A stretch of DNA of 64,000 bases, taken from NCBI GenBank assembly GCA_947489425.1, contig CANLDL010000003.1, positions 248,001 through 312,000 of the forward strand. The letters are read 5' to 3'. The DNA is from an uncultured Pseudomonadales bacterium. Its GTDB lineage: Bacteria; Pseudomonadota; Gammaproteobacteria; Pseudomonadales; Cellvibrionaceae. Position 1 is the stretch's first letter; each line of letters opens with the position of its first letter. Of the stretch, positions 26,402-33,715 are shown piece after piece. The notes beneath the pieces were generated by a model, which was not told the origin of the DNA, did not search any database, and saw only the letters and a list, made by a program, of their open reading frames with translations. Position numbers and translations under genes: made by a program.

Positions 26402-27859
26402 TTAGCGTTTAATCGCAAAGCTTGCGACATATTCTTCTGGTTTTTTATAGTCAAACTCTTTCCCCATAATCGTATAATTCTCATAGGTTTTATCGGGGGA
26501 GCTATAACCAAGATCGGTCATGATTTTTTTCGCATCAGCCGCTAAATAAACATCTTCTGCGATTTTGGTGTAATCGATATCACCTTTTACATAACCCCAG
26601 CGTTTCATTTGCGTTAAGATCCAAACCGCCATTGAGTGCCAAGGGAATGGGTCAAAATCAATGCGATCAGGCACGCGCTTAACCTCGCCTAAGCCATCGG
26701 CATAGGTACCCGTTAATACTTGCTCAATGACAGGCACTGGCTGATTCAAATAATTTTTGGGCGCAATTGCCTTGGCAATATCTTTACGGTTAGCTGGGTC
26801 AGATGAAAACTGAGTCGCATCGATAATAGATTTGAGCAATGCACTGTAGGTATTCGGGTTATTAACCGCAAACTCTTTACTACAGGCAAAAGCACAACAA
26901 GGGTGCCCTTCCCAAATGTCTTTAGTTAAGGTATGTAAGAATCCGATTTTTTCCCACACTGCACGCTGGTTAAATGGATCTGGTGATAAGTAGCCGTCCA
27001 AATTACCTGCACGTAAATTAGCAACCATTTCTGGTGGTGGTACAACACGGATCTGAATATCTTTATCTGGGTCTAAACCAAACTCAGCCACATAGTAGCG
27101 CAGCAAAAAGTTGTGCATGGAGTATTCAAAGGGAACACCAAACTTAAAGCCCTTCCACTTTTTGGGGTCACGCTTATCTTTATGCTTATTGTGTAACACA
27201 ATAGCTTGGCCATTAATATTTTCGACAGCCGGCATAATGTAGGGTTTAGCTGTAGAGCCCGCACCCATCGTCATTGCCAAAGGCATAGGCGTTAACATAT
27301 GCGATGCGTCGTATTCATTATTCAGTGACTTATCGCGAGCAACTGCCCAACCCGCTGTTTTAATCACATCGACATCAAGGCCATATTTTTTATAAAAACC
27401 CAAAGGGTGCGCCATAATAATTGGCGTTGCACAGGTAATAGGTACAAAGCCTACGTTCAGTTTTGTTTTTTCCAGCTTTCCTGTGGATTCCTTTACCGCT
27501 GCTTTAATTGAATCCATAGGCAGCATAGTGCCAAGAATCGATGCCATGGTAGTGCCGCCAACGGCTTTCATAAATGTGCGGCGCTCCATATCATTTTGGT
27601 TAAAAATACCGCGCACAATAGAATTTTCAATAACACGATCCAGCATATCTTCACTGGAATCAAACTGCGCTTTATGCGGGGCGCTATCTTTACTAACCGT
27701 CATTTGATCTGCTTGTTTTTCCATTAGCTCGGTACGCTGCCGATCGCTTAAAGGAGTCGCTGAGTTTTTTTCGGCTGTACAAACTGAGCATTCACAGCTG
27801 CGATTATGCTTTAAAGATATATCCCCATCGTAAGGATTATTAAGACTTTCAATGGTCAT
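26402..27859 (-). CDS. NrtA/CynA-like substrate-binding protein with Tat signal and Cys-motif extension
   Basis: The 485-aa protein contains a twin-arginine signal (ERRTFMKAVGG, Arg93-Arg94) followed by a hydrophobic stretch. The rest is the CmpA/NrtA-type periplasmic binding fold, with LNVGFVPITCATPIIMAHPLGF and IRVVPPPEMVANLRAGNLDGYL. About 90 residues precede the Tat motif and include Cys22, Cys24 and Cys27 (CECSVC). That extension is far longer than a usual Tat n-region and could bind metal or act as an export checkpoint. It is the first gene of the operon, behind a sigma-54 type promoter. Likely ligands are cyanate or nitrate. Confidence 0.88.
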   Translation of the reverse strand: MTIESLNNPYDGDISLKHNRSCECSVCTAEKNSATPLSDRQRTELMEKQADQMTVSKDSAPHKAQFDSSEDMLDRVIENSIVRGIFNQNDMERRTFMKAVGGTTMASILGTMLPMDSIKAAVKESTGKLEKTKLNVGFVPITCATPIIMAHPLGFYKKYGLDVDVIKTAGWAVARDKSLNNEYDASHMLTPMPLAMTMGAGSTAKPYIMPAVENINGQAIVLHNKHKDKRDPKKWKGFKFGVPFEYSMHNFLLRYYVAEFGLDPDKDIQIRVVPPPEMVANLRAGNLDGYLSPDPFNQRAVWEKIGFLHTLTKDIWEGHPCCAFACSKEFAVNNPNTYSALLKSIIDATQFSSDPANRKDIAKAIAPKNYLNQPVPVIEQVLTGTYADGLGEVKRVPDRIDFDPFPWHSMAVWILTQMKRWGYVKGDIDYTKIAEDVYLAADAKKIMTDLGYSSPDKTYENYTIMGKEFDYKKPEEYVASFAIKR

Positions 27860-28015
27860 GTATTGCTCCTCTATTACTTATTTGCGCCACAGTGGTGCAT
27901 TTTTATAGTCATCAATATTTTTGTTTATTCTTCCGCCATCGTTCTGTAATCATTTATTTAAATTACAGGAGCAAATTCAGTTCCTTATGATTTTTATAGC
28001 TCTACAAAACATATA

Positions 28016-28034
28016 TAGCGAAACTTATGCCAAG
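28016..28034 (-). promoter_or_regulatory. Sigma-54 (-24/-12) promoter of the cyanate operon
   Basis: Read on the minus strand the site is CTTGGCATAAGTTTCGCTA. GG (28031-28030) and GC (28019-28018) are separated by exactly 10 nt, and TGGCAt fits the consensus -24 block. Transcription would start near 28006, about 150 nt before the binding-protein ATG. The neighbouring gene encodes a sigma-54 activator, which supports the call. Confidence 0.68.
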
Positions 28035-28102
28035 CCCAAAACAATTATTTAACTTTCTGTTTTTAAAAGGATTTTTTATAAATTTGTAATTCATTGGCGG
28101 CC

Positions 28103-28154
28103 ACGAAAAATCGTTATTTACGAAAAGTCGTTACTAAAAAAACGAAAAATAGTT
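28103..28154. promoter_or_regulatory. Three operator-like repeats, probable activator sites
   Basis: ACGAAAAATCGTT (28103), ACGAAAAGTCGTT (28120) and ACGAAAAATAGTT (28142) are near-identical. The first two contain the dyad ACGA-N4-TCGT. They lie about 70-120 bp upstream of the minus-strand -24 element, the usual distance of enhancer sites. The divergent PAS-AAA+ protein is the obvious candidate to bind them. Confidence 0.7.
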
Positions 28155-28157
28155 GTT

Positions 28158-28175
28158 TTGGCACAAATGTTGTTA
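28158..28175 (+). promoter_or_regulatory. Near-consensus sigma-54 element upstream of the activator gene
   Basis: TTGGCACAAATGTTGTTA has a perfect TGGCAC -24 block, and TTGT instead of TTGC at -12. It is 74 bp before the regulator ATG and next to the third operator repeat. Loss of the -12 C makes activity doubtful, or the overlap may serve autoregulation. Confidence 0.35.
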
Positions 28176-28248
28176 ATTATTTCTACGCGTACAGGTATTT
28201 ACCCTGCATAAGTTTTAATAACACAGATGTCTCAATAGGCTATTCGCT

Positions 28249-30147
28249 ATGAATATTACTCAGGCTATATTTTCCAGCTCTCCTTTATCGCAAATTTTGG
28301 TGGACCCTTTTAGCGATAAAATTTTGCTAGCGAATTCAAGTGCCGAAACCTTGCTCTGGTCAAAACCCGGAGAACTTAATTCAAAAGCATTCAGCTTATT
28401 TTTTGCAGGCGCATTCCCTGAGCTAATTACCCTTACTCAAGATGTGTTGGAAAATGGAAAAGCCTGGTACTCCGAGTTAACCCTTAGGTCCCCCGATGGC
28501 GCTCACCAATGCGTTGTAGATATTACTGGCTTTATAACAAGCGACAGCGACAATCAGATAATTACTTTTTATCTACAGGATTCGCAGGAGATAAATCGCA
28601 ACCGTGATACAGCAGCTGCTCATCGGCATTATGTATCGGGTATTAGCCAGTGGCGACGCGTAGAAAAAGTCTTTCAGGAAATAGAAAAAGATAACCAGCT
28701 TATACTCTCTGCAGCAGGCGAGGGTATATATGGTGTTGACGGACAAGGCCGGACAACCTTTGTTAATCCCGCAGCCGAAGAGCTACTAGGCTGGCCTGGG
28801 GAAGAACTGGTAGGCAAAGATATACACGCAATGATTCATCACTCCCACGAGTCTGGGTGCACCTACCCCAGCAATGACTGCCCTATCCATGCCTCCTTTT
28901 GTGACGGGACCGTACACCGAGTTGTCGACGAAGTTTTTTGGCATAAAGAAGGCAACCCAATCCCCGTTGAATACACCAGCACACCAATTAAAGACAATGG
29001 CCACTTGGTAGGTGCCGTGGTTATTTTTCGTGATGTCACCGAGCAAAAAAACTCACAGAAGAATCTACTAAAAGCACTCACTGAAATCGAATCGCTAAAG
29101 CAACGACTCGAACAGGAAAATGCTTATCTGCAAGAAGAAATTAAAGTACATGGCAATTACCAAAATATTGTAGGCAAAAGCTATGCGATGAAAAGTATTA
29201 TCAACCAAATTGATTTGGTCGCACCAACTGATGCTACCGTTTTAATTACTGGCGAGTCAGGAACTGGTAAAGAATTAATTGCGCGTGCGATTCACGAGAC
29301 CAGCGAACGTAGCAATCGCACGATGATTCGTGTTAACTGTGCAGCCATCCCAAGAGACTTATTTGAAAGTGAGTTCTTTGGCCATATAAAAGGAGCTTTT
29401 ACTGGTGCCGTTAACAACCGTGTAGGCCGCTTTGAATTAGCCGATGAAGGCACACTATTTCTTGATGAAGTCGGTGAAATACCACTGGAGCAACAAGGTA
29501 AATTATTACGTGTACTACAGGAACAGCAATTTGAACGTGTGGGCGATGGTAAAACCCGACACGTTAATGTGAGGGTGATTGCTGCAACAAACCAAAACCT
29601 TAAAAAACTTGTGGAAGAAAAGGCTTTTCGTGAAGACCTTTACTTTCGCCTAAATGTTTTTCCTATCGAGTCTGTCCCACTGAGGCAGCGTAAAGAAGAT
29701 ATTCCTTCACTAACTATGCACTTCATAGAAAAGACTGGACTTAAATTTAATAAACCCCATATGAAAATATCCGTTGCTCAAACTAATCAATTATTAAATT
29801 ATGATTGGCCCGGAAATATCCGAGAATTAGAAAACGTTATAGAGAGACAAATGATTGTATCCAAAGGTAACCAACTTGTTTTTGACAACCTCCCCATAGC
29901 CAAAGAGACTGTAGACAAAAGCTATACACCTGATAACTCTCACCACATAATGACCGACAACGAGAGAAAGTCTCAAATGAAGGCAGACATTATAGAAGTC
30001 TTAAAGGCAAGCAAAGGGAAGATCTATGGCGAGAACGGCGCAGCCAGTATTATGAATATAAAGCCAACGACACTATCCTCTCGAATTAAAAAATATGGAA
30101 TCAATGTTACTGACTTTAAAAACAATGATAGCAAAGTCAGCACATAG
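28249..30147 (+). CDS. PAS-containing sigma-54-dependent activator
   Basis: The 632-aa protein has a PAS-like region (about 10-115), a second PAS domain (about 155-270) with a Cys-rich GCTYPSNDCPIHASFCDG loop, a short coiled coil, and an AAA+ domain (about 303-535). Walker A is GESGTGKE near residue 335 and the sigma-54 contact loop GAFTGA is near 381. A Fis-type helix-turn-helix closes the protein (about 590-625). It has no phospho-receiver domain, so signal sensing should be through PAS. Divergent position and operator repeats make it the likely activator of the cyanate operon. Confidence 0.9.
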   Translation: MNITQAIFSSSPLSQILVDPFSDKILLANSSAETLLWSKPGELNSKAFSLFFAGAFPELITLTQDVLENGKAWYSELTLRSPDGAHQCVVDITGFITSDSDNQIITFYLQDSQEINRNRDTAAAHRHYVSGISQWRRVEKVFQEIEKDNQLILSAAGEGIYGVDGQGRTTFVNPAAEELLGWPGEELVGKDIHAMIHHSHESGCTYPSNDCPIHASFCDGTVHRVVDEVFWHKEGNPIPVEYTSTPIKDNGHLVGAVVIFRDVTEQKNSQKNLLKALTEIESLKQRLEQENAYLQEEIKVHGNYQNIVGKSYAMKSIINQIDLVAPTDATVLITGESGTGKELIARAIHETSERSNRTMIRVNCAAIPRDLFESEFFGHIKGAFTGAVNNRVGRFELADEGTLFLDEVGEIPLEQQGKLLRVLQEQQFERVGDGKTRHVNVRVIAATNQNLKKLVEEKAFREDLYFRLNVFPIESVPLRQRKEDIPSLTMHFIEKTGLKFNKPHMKISVAQTNQLLNYDWPGNIRELENVIERQMIVSKGNQLVFDNLPIAKETVDKSYTPDNSHHIMTDNERKSQMKADIIEVLKASKGKIYGENGAASIMNIKPTTLSSRIKKYGINVTDFKNNDSKVST

Positions 30148-30282
30148 TAAGCTGTGAGCAGAAGATAATAACTCTTAATACCTTCACCATTTTGACCACT
30201 CTTAAATTCGGGGTATACTCAATGCACACAAACAATAGCAGGCTTCGATAGCTCAGCCTTAGAGTATCAAAGGGATGTGTAG

Positions 30283-30672
30283 ATGGATATTCGCTACTTA
30301 AATACAGACTTAGAACTTGAATCAACACAGGATTTAACGCCTATAGTCGACTGTTTTGGTGACAAGCTTATCAATTTGTACAACGGTAAGCGCCTAGAGC
30401 ATTATCTAGCTACTTTTGAAGTAGCCGACATTACTGAAAACCCTGATTTAACGATTAATTCTCTCTGTACCTTAATTGAAGAACTTGAGCCTTCAACAAG
30501 AAAATTATGGGACCAATGCTTTTTGAAAGTATTTGATATTGGTTATGAAGGTGGCACTAATCATAAGAGCTATACCAGTGAGATAAAAAATGAAACGCTT
30601 AAACGAATTTCTGAATTGGGTGCCAATATGCGTATCACTGTTTATCCAATGAATAACCATAGCGGTGAATAA
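30283..30672 (+). CDS. Hypothetical protein (129 aa)
   Basis: A soluble, acidic 129-aa protein without signal or membrane segments. AGGGATG precedes the ATG. Predicted helical, with a motif LEPSTRKLWDQCFLKVFDIGYEGG near residues 67-90. The family is not recognised. The stop overlaps the start of the next small membrane gene by 8 bp, so the two are probably co-translated. Confidence 0.65.
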   Translation: MDIRYLNTDLELESTQDLTPIVDCFGDKLINLYNGKRLEHYLATFEVADITENPDLTINSLCTLIEELEPSTRKLWDQCFLKVFDIGYEGGTNHKSYTSEIKNETLKRISELGANMRITVYPMNNHSGE

Positions 30673-30898
30673 ACAAAAAGAAAAGAGCGACCCTCTAACC
30701 AGTATCGCAACAATGGTTTGGTACGGTATTGGTATGGCATTTATCGCTCTACTGCTAGGCGCACCCTACTTTCTATTTTGGGCTAGCCTACCTGTAGCTA
30801 TACAGCTTTGGCTTGATCCATGGTGGTTTTTTATAATCATTGTAATTATTGCTAATCTTTTTACACTATTAATTAAAAAATTAATGGGCCGAAAATAA
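30665..30898 (+). CDS. Small two-helix membrane protein (77 aa)
   Basis: The start is GTG at 30665, inside the end of the preceding gene. The 77-aa product has two hydrophobic segments (about 16-40 and 52-72) and basic ends, so it is an inner-membrane protein by inference. No family is recognised. Translational overlap with the 129-aa gene suggests a joint function. Confidence 0.6.
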   Translation: MNKQKEKSDPLTSIATMVWYGIGMAFIALLLGAPYFLFWASLPVAIQLWLDPWWFFIIIVIIANLFTLLIKKLMGRK

Positions 30899-30993
30899 GT
30901 ACAACAGCGATATAGCCATATTTAATTGGAAAGGCTACTTAAGAAAAAATGCTCTTACATACAAAACACAGCAACGAAAAAATAAGGTAAATT

Positions 30994-31866
30994 ATGTGCC
31001 GCTTTGTAGCCTATAAAGGTATACCTATTACAATGGATGAATTAGTGGTAGAACCTTCTAATTCGCTAATCGAACAAAGTAAAGATGCAAAAAAGCACAA
31101 AACACCGCTTAATGGCGATGGCTTTGGGCTTGGCTGGTACCCACTGCATCAAGATGCTGAGCCTGGTCTTTTTGTTAGCGTCAAGCCTGCATGGAGCAAC
31201 CAAAACCTTCACCAAATAGCATCAAAAATAAAAACTAGTAATTTTTTTGCCCATGTTCGCGATGCATCGGAAGGAATACCGGTATCTTTAGCAAATTGCC
31301 ATCCATTTACCTTTGAGAACTATTTGTTTATGCACAATGGTTTTCTCGACGAATTCCCTAAAATTCATCGAGAGATTATTAATTGCTTATCTGAACGCGC
31401 ATTTCGCTTAGTAAAGGGTAATACCGATTCGGAATACGCTTTTGCACTGTTTCTCGATACAATTGATTTTGCTGGCGGCTTATCGAGCGATGATATTAAA
31501 GAAGGCATTTACTTAACCATTAAAAAAATTATTAATATTCGAAAAGAAAAAGGCTCGCATACAAATGCTTATATGAACTTTGTTGTAAGCAATGGAGAGA
31601 GTGTAGTCGCAACAAGGTTTGCTACCGATAAAAACACCCAACCGACATCGCTGTTTTATACACGCGGAGAAATCTCTTTTAACAAAGGTGAAGATTTTAA
31701 AGTATCACACGATAGTAATAATTCTGTCATCGTGAGCTCAGAGCCCCTCACAGAGCAATCTAGAGAATGGATGAAAATTGACAGAAACCATGCTGTTATT
31801 GTCGATGAAAATAATCAAGTTAAAGTAGAGTCAATTCCCATTGATTACCAAAGTTCAATACTTTAA
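30994..31866 (+). CDS. Class II glutamine amidotransferase (YafJ/DUG3-like)
   Basis: The 290-aa protein starts MCRFVAYKG, so Cys2 becomes the N-terminal nucleophile after Met removal. The family pattern NGDGFGLGWYP, AHVRDASEG, NCHPF and FMHNGFL follows. YafJ-type enzymes are putative amidohydrolases; in yeast the relative DUG3 degrades glutathione. Length is slightly above YafJ (255 aa). It is preceded by a 95-bp gap and appears to be its own unit or the head of a pair with the next gene. Confidence 0.88.
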   Translation: MCRFVAYKGIPITMDELVVEPSNSLIEQSKDAKKHKTPLNGDGFGLGWYPLHQDAEPGLFVSVKPAWSNQNLHQIASKIKTSNFFAHVRDASEGIPVSLANCHPFTFENYLFMHNGFLDEFPKIHREIINCLSERAFRLVKGNTDSEYAFALFLDTIDFAGGLSSDDIKEGIYLTIKKIINIRKEKGSHTNAYMNFVVSNGESVVATRFATDKNTQPTSLFYTRGEISFNKGEDFKVSHDSNNSVIVSSEPLTEQSREWMKIDRNHAVIVDENNQVKVESIPIDYQSSIL

Positions 31867-31925
31867 AAACAATAAAAGATTAACCGCATAAAATTAACAA
31901 TATACTGAAAGGCTTTTACATATTT

Positions 31926-32558
31926 ATGGAAATAATCATACCTATCATTCTTGTCATCTCTTTTTTATTCGCTATTTACTTTAGCTATAAAAAATCATTA
32001 GTTAAGAAAAGAGAAGGCTTAATCAACAGTTTTAGCTTTCCTGATTCTATCTATCGAAAGGTAACCGAGAAATACCCTCACCTATCACAACGAGAAGCAA
32101 ACCAAATATTGAACGGTCTCAGAGAATATTTTCATCTGTGCAATATTGCTGGCAGGCGCATGGTCTCTATGCCGTCGCAGGCGGTAGATGTTGCATGGCA
32201 CGAATTTATTTTATTTACCCGTGAGTATGATCGCTTTTGCAAGCAATCACTGGGACGCTTTTTGCACCACATACCAGCCGAGGCAATGTCATCACCAACG
32301 GTAGCACAAACTGGCATTAAAACAGCTTGGAGAATTTCATGTTATCGAGAGGGCATTCAAGCTAAAACGCCCAATAAACTACCGCTACTATTCGCAATAG
32401 ATGCAAAACTAAATATTCCCGATGGTTTCAATTATTCTCTTGATTGCAAAAGGGCGGGCAGTAACGACTATTGTGCCAGCCATATAGGTTGTGGCTCTGG
32501 CTGCGGAGGTAGCAGCGATGGAGATTCAGGTTGTGGTGGCGGCTGCGGTGGTGATTAA
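31926..32558 (+). CDS. Glycine-rich-domain (GRDP-like) protein with Gly/Cys tail
   Basis: The 210-aa protein begins with a membrane anchor (about 3-20). Its middle matches the GRDP-like pattern: LREYFHLCNIAG, SQAVDVAWHEFILFTREYDRFC. The last 25 residues are almost only Gly, Cys, Ser and Asp with repeated CGGxCGG units. Such tails could bind metals or form crosslinks. Eukaryotic GRDPs are stress proteins; in bacteria the role is unknown. Confidence 0.72.
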   Translation: MEIIIPIILVISFLFAIYFSYKKSLVKKREGLINSFSFPDSIYRKVTEKYPHLSQREANQILNGLREYFHLCNIAGRRMVSMPSQAVDVAWHEFILFTREYDRFCKQSLGRFLHHIPAEAMSSPTVAQTGIKTAWRISCYREGIQAKTPNKLPLLFAIDAKLNIPDGFNYSLDCKRAGSNDYCASHIGCGSGCGGSSDGDSGCGGGCGGD

Positions 32559-32580
32559 ATCAGCGCCTAAAAATACACGC

Positions 32581-33048
32581 TTACCTTTTATCTTCCTTCC
32601 AATACTGCGTCATCTCTAAGTATAAAAATGACGCAGACCAAGCAATTAGTACTAAACCAACTAAACCTTCAAGCCCTGCAGTAAAACGCAAACCGCCAAT
32701 AGGGACGATATCACCAAAACCTAAAGAGGTATAAGCACTGAAAGAAAAATAAACGCTATCGAGTAGAGAGCCACTATACGCACCAGAAAAGCCGCCCAAA
32801 TTGGTATAGGTCTGCACAAAATAATAACCAAAACCAAACACCCATACTTCTATTACATGAGCTGTTAGTGCCCCCAACACCCCACAAAGTACTCGCAACC
32901 GATAACTTATTGATAATCTTGGAATCAATACAGATAAAATACGTAGAGCCTCGTAGTGAATGAGTACAATAAGTGCAATCAAAAAAGAATTGATAATAAA
33001 AATAAGCATAAAACCTAAAAGCCTATGACTGTTTAATAGATTGGCCAA
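32581..33048 (-). CDS. Small K+-channel-like membrane protein
   Basis: The 155-aa protein has four hydrophobic segments. The last two frame a pore-loop-like segment, YFSFSAYTSLGFGDIVPIGG, resembling the TVGYGD selectivity filter of two-helix ion channels (PF07885), with GFGD. No cytoplasmic regulatory domain follows. Ion selectivity is inferred. It is divergent from the nap operon, sharing its FNR-box region. Confidence 0.8.
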   Translation of the reverse strand: MANLLNSHRLLGFMLIFIINSFLIALIVLIHYEALRILSVLIPRLSISYRLRVLCGVLGALTAHVIEVWVFGFGYYFVQTYTNLGGFSGAYSGSLLDSVYFSFSAYTSLGFGDIVPIGGLRFTAGLEGLVGLVLIAWSASFLYLEMTQYWKEDKR

Positions 33049-33100
33049 TTACCTAAAACTATACCATCTAATCCTACCAAGTGATAACAATCTACCAAAC

Positions 33101-33114
33101 TTGATATACATCAA
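33101..33114 (+). promoter_or_regulatory. FNR/Anr-type box of the nap operon
   Basis: TTGATATACATCAA is a perfect TTGAT-N4-ATCAA site. A -10-like TACTAT lies at 33136-33141, so transcription would start near 33148. This centres the box close to -41.5, the class II activator position. It also lies 53 bp from the divergent channel gene. Oxygen-dependent control of nap is inferred. Confidence 0.78.
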
Positions 33115-33215
33115 GATTCTTTATATTTAAGGGAATACTATAAGTAATAACAAATAGTATGGCTTAGCCCGTACTGTCTTGCATACTTTATTAACGAATT
33201 TTTCAGGGTAATGAT

Positions 33216-33368
33216 ATGTCTAGCGACAGCGAACACAAAAAGCTCGAAAAACGTTTATTTTTATTTATTTGTATTATTTTTTTCCCGCTACTCTCAGTTA
33301 TCTTAGTTGGCAGCTATGGCTTTGCTATATGGATATTACAAATTATTTTTGGGCCACCAACACTATAA
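33216..33368 (+). CDS. napE: NapE, small membrane protein of periplasmic nitrate reductase
   Basis: A 50-aa protein with a charged N-terminus (KKLEKRLF) and one membrane helix that includes the PLLSVILVGSYGFAIWI motif typical of NapE/TorE. AGGGT lies before the ATG. It is the first gene of napEDABC, 28 bp ahead of napD. Its biochemical role is not established in any organism I know of. Confidence 0.85.
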   Translation: MSSDSEHKKLEKRLFLFICIIFFPLLSVILVGSYGFAIWILQIIFGPPTL

Positions 33369-33396
33369 CGTTATTGAAATTCAGTGAGCCAAGATA

Positions 33397-33690
33397 ATGA
33401 GACATCAACAGTCACATATAAGCAGTGTAATTGTTCATATAGAACCAAATTACATCAATGAATTTATAGAGAGCATTATAAAAATCCCAGCGCTGGAGAT
33501 TATACCGCCAGAAAAAAACCAAGGAAAATTAATCGTCGTTATAGAGGCGCATTCAGAAAAGTCCACCAGCGATTATATAGAGATGATGAAAAGCATAAGA
33601 GGAGTACTGTCCGTCGCGATGGTTTATCACCAAGTCGAAGACACACACTCGCTTGATGAAGAAATTATAGCTATGTCTGAGAACATATAA
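33397..33690 (+). CDS. napD: NapD, NapA maturation chaperone
   Basis: The 97-aa protein begins ISSVIVHIEPNYINEFIESI, matching the NapD ferredoxin-like fold, and ends with VLSVAMVYHQVED. NapD binds the Tat signal of NapA and holds back its export until the molybdenum cofactor is inserted. It is placed directly before napA as expected. Confidence 0.9.
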   Translation: MRHQQSHISSVIVHIEPNYINEFIESIIKIPALEIIPPEKNQGKLIVVIEAHSEKSTSDYIEMMKSIRGVLSVAMVYHQVEDTHSLDEEIIAMSENI

Positions 33691-33715
33691 AAAAATAAAC
33701 GTTTAGGGTGACCCT

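Larger units (their letters stand above)
27860..28248. other. Divergent control region of the cyanate operon and its sigma-54 activator
   Basis: 389 bp without a gene. It holds a -24/-12 element for the minus strand, three copies of a 13-bp operator-like repeat, and a near-consensus -24/-12 element for the plus strand. Each is listed separately. Confidence 0.7.

Noticed and set aside
28103..28154. Three repeats considered as a CRISPR or mobile repeat
   Set aside because: Only 13 bp, unequal short spacing, and placed in a divergent promoter; activator sites explain them better.
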